From the NCBI GenBank assembly GCA_964540005.1, contig CAZILN010000090.1, forward strand, positions 1 through 15,589: a stretch of DNA of 15,589 nt, read 5' to 3'. Shown one piece after another: positions 7,805 through 15,081 of this stretch. Each line of letters opens with the position of its first letter. The first letter of the stretch is position 1. The notes under the pieces are model-generated. The model worked only from the letters and a program-made list of their open reading frames with translations, did no database searches and was not told the DNA's origin. The stretch comes from CAZILN01 sp964540005 (lineage in GTDB: Bacteria > Bacteroidota > Bacteroidia > Bacteroidales > SM23-62). Both the position numbers and the translations under genes were made by a program.

Positions 7805-8863
7805 TTATGTTTCCCGGATTACCAGATCAGGTTGTAAAATATACTGGCTGTAGCTTGTATCCTTGCCTTCCTGGTAGTCCCGGATGATTGCTGCGGCCTT
7901 TTCGGCCATTATTCCTGAATGGCAATCGATCGATGTAATCCGTGGATTGGTATAGCGGCATAATTCTGTGTTCCCGTAACTGACCAGTGAAACATCATCC
8001 GGCACACTGATGTTCATATCTTTCAGACGTCCGAGCAAACGGACCGCGACCAGGTCATCAAAACAGAATATCCCTCCTATCTTCTCAGTGTTCAGAAAAC
8101 TGCTGTCAACTACGGAGATATTGTCAGCCACATATGCCTTTCTTGATGTGTCCTTAATCTCTACCTTACTCATAAAAGTCTTTTCCATCAGTTCCTGCAC
8201 CATATTTCTGCCCGCCCAGGTCTCGTTCCGCACAAAAACAAGGTTTCCCGGTGTGCGTGACAGCAGGTATTCAACCGCCCGGGTAACGCCAAGATCATAA
8301 CTCTGTATTACGTAAGGGAACCAGCTTCCTGCCATAGTATGATCAACCAGGGCCACAAGTGTTCCCGATGTGACAAGCTTGCGGTAAAAAGAGGCGGTAT
8401 TGCTTTCATCAAAAGTAGGCACTACCAATATTACTTCATATCCTGATTTAATCAGCGAACCAACAAGCCTTATTTCTTCCTTCCAGTCATTGTTATCAAT
8501 AAAATACTCGACTTTTTTTTCTTGTAAGGCAGCCTGCTGTCTGATTGCATCCACCAGTTCCTCAGTCTGAATGGAATAAAATGGTACAACAATCCCCCAG
8601 ATCCCGTTTTTTGGTCCGGGTTCGGCAACGAAAGAACCTTTTCCTGCCTTCTGTATGATCAGTTCCTCTGCAGCCAGGGATTTCAGTACCAGCTTAGCTG
8701 TCTCCCTTGATACCCGGTGCTTATCCCTGAGTTCCGTAATAGACGCTATCCTGCTTCCCGGAGGATATTTCTGAGTAAGGATATCTTCCCTGTACTGTGA
8801 GATCAGATGTTTATAAATTGGTATATACTGCTCTTTCTGCATCAATTTTTGAGAAATGATCAT
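7805..8863 (-). CDS. GntR-family regulator with LacI/periplasmic-binding-protein-like sensor domain
   Basis: A 352-residue cytoplasmic repressor-type protein. Residues about 14-82 form a GntR winged helix: IYKHLISQYREDI, PPGSRIASITELRDKHRVSR, then LKSLAAEELI and KAGKGSFVAEP. The rest (about 90-350) resembles the LacI/GalR ligand domain, with GGIFCFDDLVAVRLLGRLK and VPDDVSLVSYGNTE as hallmarks. The same architecture occurs in AraR of Bacillus, which responds to a sugar, so a sugar or sugar-acid effector is likely. Two start codons are possible. ATG at 8861-8863 overlaps an inverted repeat; ATG at 8840-8842 keeps the whole winged helix and leaves the repeat fully upstream. The gene is first in the minus-strand operon, 17 bases before mtaB, and diverges from the acr3-CE15 arm, so it probably controls both directions and itself. 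Confidence 0.9.
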   Translation of the reverse strand: MIISQKLMQKEQYIPIYKHLISQYREDILTQKYPPGSRIASITELRDKHRVSRETAKLVLKSLAAEELIIQKAGKGSFVAEPGPKNGIWGIVVPFYSIQTEELVDAIRQQAALQEKKVEYFIDNNDWKEEIRLVGSLIKSGYEVILVVPTFDESNTASFYRKLVTSGTLVALVDHTMAGSWFPYVIQSYDLGVTRAVEYLLSRTPGNLVFVRNETWAGRNMVQELMEKTFMSKVEIKDTSRKAYVADNISVVDSSFLNTEKIGGIFCFDDLVAVRLLGRLKDMNISVPDDVSLVSYGNTELCRYTNPRITSIDCHSGIMAEKAAAIIRDYQEGKDTSYSQYILQPDLVIRET

Positions 8864-8888
8864 GTAAAAATAACAAAATATTTTACAT
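8862..8888. promoter_or_regulatory. Inverted repeat, candidate operator of the GntR-type regulator
   Basis: ATGTAAAA (8862-8869) and TTTTACAT (8881-8888) form perfect 8-base arms around an 11-base spacer. The repeat lies in the intergenic region between the regulator and the divergent acr3 gene and overlaps the first possible start codon of the regulator. Symmetry, size and position fit an autoregulatory operator. That the adjacent regulator binds it is inference; a hairpin in the leader RNA is an alternative. Confidence 0.45.
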
Positions 8889-8903
8889 CACATCACATCA
8901 CAT
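8885..8903. repeat. Short tandem repeat, 3.8 copies of ACATC
   Basis: Three full ACATC units and a partial fourth run directly on from the right arm of the inverted repeat. The unit shares ACAT with the operator arm, so the array could hold extra half sites for the regulator. A slippage-prone microsatellite that changes promoter spacing is the other reading. Confidence 0.5.
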
Positions 8904-8989
8904 TAAAATTATAACAGAATATGTTCGATCAGGATAGAATACACCTGCTTCCCACGATTAAATATAATCCAGGATTTAGATTTTCCATT

Positions 8990-8997
8990 TATGTTTG
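8990..8997 (+). promoter_or_regulatory. Possible Bacteroidota-type -7 element before acr3
   Basis: TATGTTTG fits the Bacteroidota -7 consensus TAnnTTTG. A matching TTTG-type -33 element is not evident at the expected distance. The element ends only 13 bases before the preferred acr3 start, which would leave a very short leader, so the call is weak. Confidence 0.25.
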
Positions 8998-9010
8998 TAG
9001 ATTTACCAAC

Positions 9011-10057
9011 ATGACTCAAAGAGGAAAAAGGCTTTCTTTTCTTGACAGATACCTGACTTTATGGATTTTCTCTGCCATGGCTGCCGGAGTTTTATCGGGA
9101 TATTTATTTCCGGATATTTCAGGTTTCTGGAACAATATGTCAAGGGGGACCACTAATATTCCCATTGCGATCGGCCTGATAGTTATGATGTATCCCCCTC
9201 TGGCCAAGGTCAGGTATGAAGAATTAAAAGATGTCTTCAGAAACAGGAAGATCCTGGTTCTTTCCCTGGTGCAGAACTGGTTGATAGGGCCTGTACTGAT
9301 GTTCCTCCTGGCTATAACATTTCTGAGAGATTACCCGCACTATATGGCCGGATTGATACTGATCGGACTGGCCCGTTGCATAGCCATGGTGATAGTCTGG
9401 AATGAACTTGCTGAAGGGGATACCGAATATGCAGCCGGACTGGTGGCTTTTAATTCCATCTTCCAGGTCCTGTTCTTTTCATTTTATGCATATGTCTTCA
9501 TTACAGTTCTTCCCGGATGGTTCGGGTTGCAATCCTTTGAGGTCGACATTACAATCGGACAGATTGCCAGAAGCGTCTTCATTTACCTGGGCATCCCTTT
9601 CCTTGCCGGATTTCTGACACGTTTTACCCTGATCCGTCTGAAAGATAAAGACTGGTATCATGAAAAATTCATACCAAAGATCAGTCCCCTTACCCTGATA
9701 GCCCTGCTCTTTACAATCTTTGTAATGTTCTCATTCAAAGGTGAATATATTATTAAGATCCCCCTGGATGTGGTCCGGATAGCGATCCCGCTAGTGATCT
9801 ATTTCATCATCATGTTCCTGGTTTCCTTCTGGATGGGTAAGCGGATCGGTGCAGGTTATTCCAGGACAACCACAATTTCCTTTACTGCTGCCAGTAATAA
9901 TTTTGAACTGGCCATTGCGGTGGCAGTGGCAGTTTTCGGCATTAGTTCCGGAGAAGCCTTTGCTGCAGTTATTGGTCCGCTCGTCGAAGTGCCGGTGTTG
10001 ATCTCCCTGGTCTCAGTGGCACTCTGGTTTCGAAAAAAGTATTTTGCAACATCATAA
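9011..10057 (+). CDS. acr3: Acr3-family arsenite efflux permease
   Basis: A membrane protein of 348 residues from the ATG at 9011, the normal Acr3 length, with about ten hydrophobic segments. Family signatures are present: LSFLDRYLTLWIF near the N-terminus (8-20), GLARCIAMVIVWNELAEGD (119-137), FTAASNNFELAIAVAVAVFG (291-310) and GPLVEVPVLI (322-331). Cys123 and Glu326 match the Cys and Glu reported as essential in Acr3 transporters. The family expels As(III) using the proton motive force. Upstream in-frame ATG 8921 would add 30 residues with no family similarity, so it is not preferred. No arsR, arsC or arsM homologue is in the window, and the nearest regulator is GntR-type. It diverges from the mtaBC operon and lies 45 bases before the CE15 gene. 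Confidence 0.92.
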   Translation: MTQRGKRLSFLDRYLTLWIFSAMAAGVLSGYLFPDISGFWNNMSRGTTNIPIAIGLIVMMYPPLAKVRYEELKDVFRNRKILVLSLVQNWLIGPVLMFLLAITFLRDYPHYMAGLILIGLARCIAMVIVWNELAEGDTEYAAGLVAFNSIFQVLFFSFYAYVFITVLPGWFGLQSFEVDITIGQIARSVFIYLGIPFLAGFLTRFTLIRLKDKDWYHEKFIPKISPLTLIALLFTIFVMFSFKGEYIIKIPLDVVRIAIPLVIYFIIMFLVSFWMGKRIGAGYSRTTTISFTAASNNFELAIAVAVAVFGISSGEAFAAVIGPLVEVPVLISLVSVALWFRKKYFATS

Positions 10058-10102
10058 CCCTTATGGCTTCAAATTATTCTTTTACCGCTTGATACATTTA
10101 TC

Positions 10103-12385
10103 ATGAAACAAAATATATATAGATCCCATAATTTAGTCACTCTGCTGATTACAGTTCTCTTATTATTGACGATCAAAGCAGAAGGCCAGGCGGATTTCCC
10201 CGCTTTCCCGCCGGATAATGTAAGCCGTTCTATGGACCGCGACCAGATGTTGTACCAGCTTGGTATTACCATACCTGAACTTCCGCCTAAAACTGAGGAT
10301 CCGAATGCACCTACCTATGCCTTCCCGGCTGACTCGTCAAACCCAAATGGTAACTGGACGGATGCACATGGATCTACAATTACCCGGTCGTCCTGGGGCC
10401 TGTGGAACAATTATCACGATAAATCCTCCGGCTTTTTTCCCGGAACCGATTCATTCAGACTGGGATCATACACACCAATTGACCTGCTGAAAATGAAAGA
10501 TGGTACACGGATCACGAGTCCGGATGAATGGTGGAGTAAACGCCGCCCTGAAATATTTAAGGATATTCAGGAAGCCCTGTATGGAGTGATCCCTCCTGAC
10601 AGTGTTCTCCCTTCAGTTACATTTACGGTATCCGAATCAAGGGGCGGAAATGGGAACGCGGCATATATCCAGAAGGAGATCAGGGGTGTAATTGATATTT
10701 CCCGTTACCCTGAAATCAGGAATATACCGGTGATATCGGCGACCTTGCGCACCCCTGCCGGAGCGACCGGACCCGTACCGGTGATGATACATTTTGGCGG
10801 CGGCTTTGGTGGTTCAATTGATCTGTACTGGAATCGCATGTACCCGAATGGCTGGGGATATTGTGTATTCAATCTCACGCAGCTACAACCCGATAATGGA
10901 GAAGGTTTAACGAGTTACCTGATCGGCCTGGTGAATAAGGGTAACTGGAGGCAACCAGCAGACTGGGGTTCACTGGTGGCCTGGAGCTGGGGAGTAAGCA
11001 GGATCATTGATTATTTTGAAACGGACCGGCAGGTGGATGCGTCAAAAACAGGACTAACGGGTCATTCCCGGTACGGTAAAGCCACACTTGTTACCATGGC
11101 CTATGAGCCCAGGCTGGCCATAGCATTTCCAAGCGATGCAGGAAGTCTGGGAACGAAAATGAACAGAAGGCACTGGGGCCAGGACCTGGAAAATTCCACC
11201 TGGGTCAGTGAGTACCACTGGATGGCCGGGAATTTCTTCAAATGGGCCGGGGAAAAGGTGCCCGGACAATACCTTCCCCGGAAAATTGAAGACTGCCCGG
11301 TAGATGCACACTCACTGCTTGCCCTCTGTGCCCCGCGGCCTGTCTTTATTAACGGGGGAAACCGAAGCTCCTGGTGTGATCCCTATGGCATGTATCTGAC
11401 AAGCGTTTATGCTTCTCCTGTATACGAGCTGCTTGGTACCAAAGGTATTGTGATGCCAGATGAAAAGCCCCGGATTGATGTGGGATATATTTCCGGCGGC
11501 CTGGCCTACAGGTACCATGATGGCGGTCACACAGATGCCCCTGAGTGGCCGGATTTTTTTGAATTTGCTGTCAGGTTCATCCATGTACCGGTATTGGAAA
11601 CCTCTGCTTCATCCGTAAGCCTTGGCTATAAAAAAGATAATACGGCTGAAATTAATATTTCATCCAATGTTGACTGGAGTATTTCCGGTTCTGAAACCTG
11701 GCTGAGTGCAGATCCGGCGTCCTCATCACTTGACGGCGTGGTGACAATTAAAGCAGAACCAAATTCAGGTGATACTGCCAGATCAGCAATACTATCCATT
11801 AGAGCCAAAGGCCGGCAGCAGAGCATTGTTGTCAACCAGTCCTCATCAAACCCCCGTTTATCGGTTTCAGGAACCAGCTTTTTCATAGATGAGCCGTCTT
11901 TTGATACTCTTACAGTCAATATTACTTCCAATACCGCCTGGGATGTTGCATCTTCTGAAGGCTGGCTGGCCGTGAAGAACGAAGCTGGAATTAACAACAG
12001 GGATCTCATCGTATATATCTCTGAAAATCCCAGGGTTGAAGAGCGCAGGGCAGAACTTACCATTTCCGCCAGGGATATAGAATCTAAAACCATAACTGTT
12101 ACCCAGACAAAAGGCCTGCCTACCCTGTTTATCAGCGCTGATTCTATCAGGCTGAACAGTGCAGAAGGAAGTTCTGCTAACATCTGGGCTTCATCAAACA
12201 CGGATATCATCCTGGAAAGTTCTGAATCCTGGCTTAAGACAGACTTCAATGCCAGGGGGCGTTTCAGTTCCATTACAGTTACAGCAGCCGCAAATCCGTC
12301 AGATCAGGAACGCAGCGCTATGGTATCAGTGAAAGTAGAGGGACTTCCAATTCGAAAAATCCTGGTCAGGCAGGAAGCTGATTAG
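10103..12385 (+). CDS. Secreted CE15 glucuronoyl-esterase-like protein with three C-terminal BACON domains
   Basis: The 760-residue protein begins with a signal peptide (cut near residue 28-30), followed by a linker and an alpha/beta-hydrolase domain (about 110-490). CE15 hallmarks are PADWGSLVAWSWGVSRIIDY (285-304) and the nucleophile motif GHSRYGK (Ser322); catalytic His is probably His476 in DGGHTDAPEW. The family hydrolyses esters of (4-O-methyl)glucuronic acid, in nature between xylan and lignin. The stretch after the nucleophile where many CE15 enzymes hold the acid reads SDAGSLGTK (344-352) without a clear Glu; Asp426 in SSWCDPYG could be the acid instead. Three BACON modules follow, near 498-580, 582-669 and 672-760. 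They are Ig-like domains common in Bacteroidota surface enzymes and may bind glycan or act as spacers. No C-terminal secretion-tail domain is visible. It lies 45 bases after acr3 and 92 before the MFS gene. Confidence 0.88.
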   Translation: MKQNIYRSHNLVTLLITVLLLLTIKAEGQADFPAFPPDNVSRSMDRDQMLYQLGITIPELPPKTEDPNAPTYAFPADSSNPNGNWTDAHGSTITRSSWGLWNNYHDKSSGFFPGTDSFRLGSYTPIDLLKMKDGTRITSPDEWWSKRRPEIFKDIQEALYGVIPPDSVLPSVTFTVSESRGGNGNAAYIQKEIRGVIDISRYPEIRNIPVISATLRTPAGATGPVPVMIHFGGGFGGSIDLYWNRMYPNGWGYCVFNLTQLQPDNGEGLTSYLIGLVNKGNWRQPADWGSLVAWSWGVSRIIDYFETDRQVDASKTGLTGHSRYGKATLVTMAYEPRLAIAFPSDAGSLGTKMNRRHWGQDLENSTWVSEYHWMAGNFFKWAGEKVPGQYLPRKIEDCPVDAHSLLALCAPRPVFINGGNRSSWCDPYGMYLTSVYASPVYELLGTKGIVMPDEKPRIDVGYISGGLAYRYHDGGHTDAPEWPDFFEFAVRFIHVPVLETSASSVSLGYKKDNTAEINISSNVDWSISGSETWLSADPASSSLDGVVTIKAEPNSGDTARSAILSIRAKGRQQSIVVNQSSSNPRLSVSGTSFFIDEPSFDTLTVNITSNTAWDVASSEGWLAVKNEAGINNRDLIVYISENPRVEERRAELTISARDIESKTITVTQTKGLPTLFISADSIRLNSAEGSSANIWASSNTDIILESSESWLKTDFNARGRFSSITVTAAANPSDQERSAMVSVKVEGLPIRKILVRQEAD

Positions 12386-12477
12386 ATAATCCGGGTACTT
12401 CATTATTTCTCTTTGCTTTTCATAATACATTTCTTTTCTTTATATACAGAAAACATGCAGGTAGGAAAGGCAATCTC

Positions 12478-13845
12478 ATGACACAGGAAGTATCAATCAT
12501 GCGCCACTGGCAGCGGAGAATTTTCGCCACCGTCTGGATTACCTACTTTATGTATTATTTTTGCCGCTACAACATGCCCGTGGCCAAAACCTCCCTGAGT
12601 GTGGCATATAACTGGAACGCAGCTGAAATAGGTGCCATTTTCACGTCCCTTACCATTATGTATGCAATCGGGCAGTTTGTGAACGGTCAGCTCGCAGATC
12701 GATTTGGCTCCCGTATTATCAGTACAATAGGAGCAGCCGGTTCGGTGCTGATGAACCTGCTGGTCTTTCTCCTGGTTATGACAGCAACCGAAGGTGGACT
12801 ATTAATGAATCACCTGCTTACCCTCCTGGTCGTTTTCTGGGGATTTAATGGTTTCTTCCAGGCGATGGGTTGGTCGCCAATGGTGCGTATCGTGGCCCAC
12901 TGGTTTCCTCTCAGGGGCCGTGGGAAACTGATGGGGCTGATCGGGACATGCTATCAGTTCGGCGCTGCGTTCGCACAACTCCTGGCCATCTTTCTCACAG
13001 GGTACTTTGTTCAAAAGCTAAGTGGTGACTGGAGAATGGTCTTCCTTGTACCGGCAGTTCTCTTTGCAGGTATTGGAATATTTTTCTATCTCTCCATTCG
13101 CAATAAGCCGGAAGACGCCGGACTTCCTCCGGTGGATGAACAGCCAGTAAAAGCCGAAAACCGGGCAGAAGCCACGGTAAGGGAACAAGGCAGCCTTCTC
13201 AGGAACTTATCTGCAACATTGAAGAACCCGACACTCTGGATTGTAGCCTGTACATTCTTCCTTCTCGATGTCAACCGTTATGGTTTCGTGAACTGGCTGC
13301 CGGCATATATTGATATTCACAGTGCCCTGGGTGACGAACTGTCCGCAAGTTTTCTTAAGAAGGCCATGAAGATATGCATTCACCCGCTGGCAGGCTCTAT
13401 TGGTGTAATTGTATGTGGGTGGGCCACGGACAGGTTCTTCCAGGGAAGGCGGGCCCCGGTGATCGCAATAACTCTCTTTTTTCTCAGTATCTCCTCCTTC
13501 TTTTTTGTCTACGTGGATGTGGATAACACTTTCCTGCTTGTGTTTGTAGTGGCCCTGGTTGGTTTCTTTACTTATGGCGCCCATATTCTGATGGTTGGCC
13601 ATGCAGCCATGGATTTCGGACGTAAGGAAGGGGCAGCAGGTGCGGCAGGATTTATCGACAGCATGGGTTATATCGGAGCTTCTCTGGCCGGCTGGGGAGC
13701 AGGCCGGCTGATCGTTCACTTCAATATTGATGATCCGCTGGAGCTTCATGGCTATAAGGTAACATTTCTGCTGGCCGGTGCCTGCACTCTTGTCGGAACT
13801 GCCCTTATCTGCACAATCTGGAAACGAAGACCGCAGTCCACCTGA
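12478..13845 (+). CDS. Organophosphate:phosphate antiporter family MFS permease (GlpT/UhpT-like)
   Basis: A 455-residue inner-membrane protein with twelve predicted membrane segments. The opening WITYFMYYFCRYNMPVAK (20-37) is typical of the OPA family, with Arg30 at the place of the phosphate-binding Arg45 of GlpT, and GQLADRFGSR (70-79) is the MFS loop motif. NRYGFVNWLPAYI (266-278) carries Arg267, corresponding to GlpT Arg269. Both phosphate-binding arginines therefore appear kept, so import of a phosphorylated or other anionic organic compound, such as a sugar phosphate or acid, is likely; the exact substrate cannot be read. A purine-rich AGGAAAGG lies 8 bases before the ATG. The 92-base gap upstream is AT-rich and holds TTTG (12412) and TATATACA (12441), a weak promoter-like pair. 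The UroD-like gene follows 20 bases later. Confidence 0.9.
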   Translation: MTQEVSIMRHWQRRIFATVWITYFMYYFCRYNMPVAKTSLSVAYNWNAAEIGAIFTSLTIMYAIGQFVNGQLADRFGSRIISTIGAAGSVLMNLLVFLLVMTATEGGLLMNHLLTLLVVFWGFNGFFQAMGWSPMVRIVAHWFPLRGRGKLMGLIGTCYQFGAAFAQLLAIFLTGYFVQKLSGDWRMVFLVPAVLFAGIGIFFYLSIRNKPEDAGLPPVDEQPVKAENRAEATVREQGSLLRNLSATLKNPTLWIVACTFFLLDVNRYGFVNWLPAYIDIHSALGDELSASFLKKAMKICIHPLAGSIGVIVCGWATDRFFQGRRAPVIAITLFFLSISSFFFVYVDVDNTFLLVFVVALVGFFTYGAHILMVGHAAMDFGRKEGAAGAAGFIDSMGYIGASLAGWGAGRLIVHFNIDDPLELHGYKVTFLLAGACTLVGTALICTIWKRRPQST

Positions 13846-13865
13846 TTTTAAATAAAGGAACAGAA

Positions 13866-14960
13866 ATGGATTCAACTGAACGATTCAATAAATGCCTCAA
13901 GCATGAAAGCATCGACCGTGTGCCTGTTGATTACTGGGCCACTAAAGAGATCAATTCGAAACTGAGAAAACATTTTGGGGTTGAGACCCAGGAAGAGCTG
14001 CTCAATCATCTCCACGTTGATTTCCGGTATATTGAAGGACCGAAATACATTGGTCCGGAACTCACCGTCCGGCCGGATGGATCCAGGGAGGATCATTTCG
14101 GAGTACCGCGTAAGCCAGTACAGTACGGCGTTGGTAAGAATTCCGGGACCTACAGTGAAGTATCAGAATACCCGCTGGAAAAGGCTGAATCGATAGACGA
14201 GATTGAAAGCTATGCCAAATGGCCGCAGGCGGATTGGTTTGACTACGATTGCATCAGCCATCAGGCCAGGCAGGCGCGTGAAACAGGGAAAGTGGTAATT
14301 TTCATGGGCGACCGCCTCAATCGATGTGCCCAGCTCAAACCTGCAATGTACGTTCGGGGTGCGGAGCAGATCTTTATAGATACATTTGCCCAACCAGGGA
14401 TGGCAAAGGCTGTTTTCGGCCGCATAACAGATTTTTATGCCGAATACCTTCGCAGGACACTGGAAGCAGCAGGAGGTAATATAGACCTTGTCTTCACCGG
14501 CGACGACTTTGGAACTCAGGAAAACATTTTTATTCCTATCGAGGTGTGGCGCGATCAGCTGCGTGACGGATTCAAGCTGTTCATTGATATAGGCCATGAG
14601 TTCGGGTGCAAAGTTGCACATCATACCTGTGGCTGCGTGAAACCTCTTCTGAGTGATTTTATCGAATGCGGACTTGATATTGTAAACCCCATACAACCTG
14701 AAGTGGCCGGGATGGACTATGAAAAGATCAAGCAGGAGTTCGGCAGAAAAATCACCTTTCATGGCGGTATTTCGATCCAGAAAACAATGCCTTTCGGTAC
14801 ACCGCAGGATGTACGCAACGAAGTAAAAGACCGGGTTGAAAAGCTTGCAGCAGGTGGTGGTTATATCTTTTGTACTGCACATAACATTCAGACCGATACC
14901 CCGATAGAGAATATTGAAGCCCTTTTCTCAGCTTATAGAGAGTTTGGAACTTATTCCTGA
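13866..14960 (+). CDS. Uroporphyrinogen decarboxylase-family methyltransferase (MtaA/CmuA-like)
   Basis: A 364-residue cytoplasmic protein of the UroD superfamily. It lacks the HemE N-terminal arginine signature (RVPVDYWA, 18-25, instead of a PxWxMRQAGR-type stretch), so it is not the haem enzyme. It has the zinc motif HxC of MtaA/MtbA methyltransferases, HHTCGC (252-257, His253 and Cys255), and conserved DIVNPIQPE (271-279), GTPQDVRNEV (311-320) and HNIQTDTPIENI (339-350). The distal Cys of MtaA (APGCGI-type) aligns with His339, with Cys336 three residues earlier, so the metal site differs from classical MtaA. In context it may move the methyl group from MtaC to an acceptor such as tetrahydrofolate, or act on a further methylated substrate; neither is shown. 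AAAGGAA precedes the start. It is the last intact gene of the arm. Confidence 0.88.
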   Translation: MDSTERFNKCLKHESIDRVPVDYWATKEINSKLRKHFGVETQEELLNHLHVDFRYIEGPKYIGPELTVRPDGSREDHFGVPRKPVQYGVGKNSGTYSEVSEYPLEKAESIDEIESYAKWPQADWFDYDCISHQARQARETGKVVIFMGDRLNRCAQLKPAMYVRGAEQIFIDTFAQPGMAKAVFGRITDFYAEYLRRTLEAAGGNIDLVFTGDDFGTQENIFIPIEVWRDQLRDGFKLFIDIGHEFGCKVAHHTCGCVKPLLSDFIECGLDIVNPIQPEVAGMDYEKIKQEFGRKITFHGGISIQKTMPFGTPQDVRNEVKDRVEKLAAGGGYIFCTAHNIQTDTPIENIEALFSAYREFGTYS

Positions 14961-14997
14961 AAAAGGAAATAATGAAAATTATTACAATACTCAAATG

Positions 14998-15054
14998 ATG
15001 CCCTTGCTTATTGTTCTTTGTGGTGTAATCCTGCTTCTGCTGCTCTCTGAATAG
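14998..15054 (+). pseudogene. 5' stub of a GntP-family gluconate-type permease gene
   Basis: The frame from the ATG at 14998 reads MPLLIVLCGVILLLLLSE and then stops. The first 16 residues closely match the N-terminus of E. coli GntT as I recall it (MPLVIVAIGVILLLLL), after which similarity ends near base 15046. The rest of a roughly 440-residue permease is absent, and the convergent phosphatase gene begins 27 bases after the stop. An ATG also stands at 14995, and a tiny frame from 14972 ends in an overlapping ATGA. This looks like a remnant left by a deletion or rearrangement just downstream of the UroD-like gene. A real 18-residue hydrophobic peptide is less likely. Confidence 0.55.
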
Positions 15055-15081
15055 AATAGATCAGGCAATGTGATGCGTTAA

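Noticed and set aside
8885..8903. CRISPR-like array
   Set aside because: The unit is only five bases and directly tandem with no spacers, so it is a microsatellite or operator array.
8921..9010. Upstream in-frame ATG as the acr3 start
   Set aside because: The extra 30 residues have no Acr3 similarity, and the protein from 9011 has the normal family length and N-terminus.
11626..12273. Long minus-strand open frame of 215 codons inside the CE15 gene
   Set aside because: It is antisense to the BACON-domain region, has no recognisable domain, and the plus-strand frame shows clear family motifs.
12478..13845. ArsJ-type arsenic efflux partner because of the nearby acr3
   Set aside because: The motifs fit the OPA family with GlpT-like arginines, and there is no GAPDH gene nearby as is usual for arsJ.
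13207..13875. Minus-strand open frame of 222 codons across the end of the MFS permease
   Set aside because: Antisense to well-supported membrane segments; the translation is polar and Cys/His-rich with no known pattern.
14163..14882. Minus-strand open frame of 239 codons inside the UroD-like gene
   Set aside because: It lies wholly antisense to a conserved methyltransferase and its product has no family features.
13866..14960. Calling the UroD-family gene hemE
   Set aside because: The HemE arginine-rich N-terminal signature is missing and the MtaA-type His-x-Cys metal motif is present.
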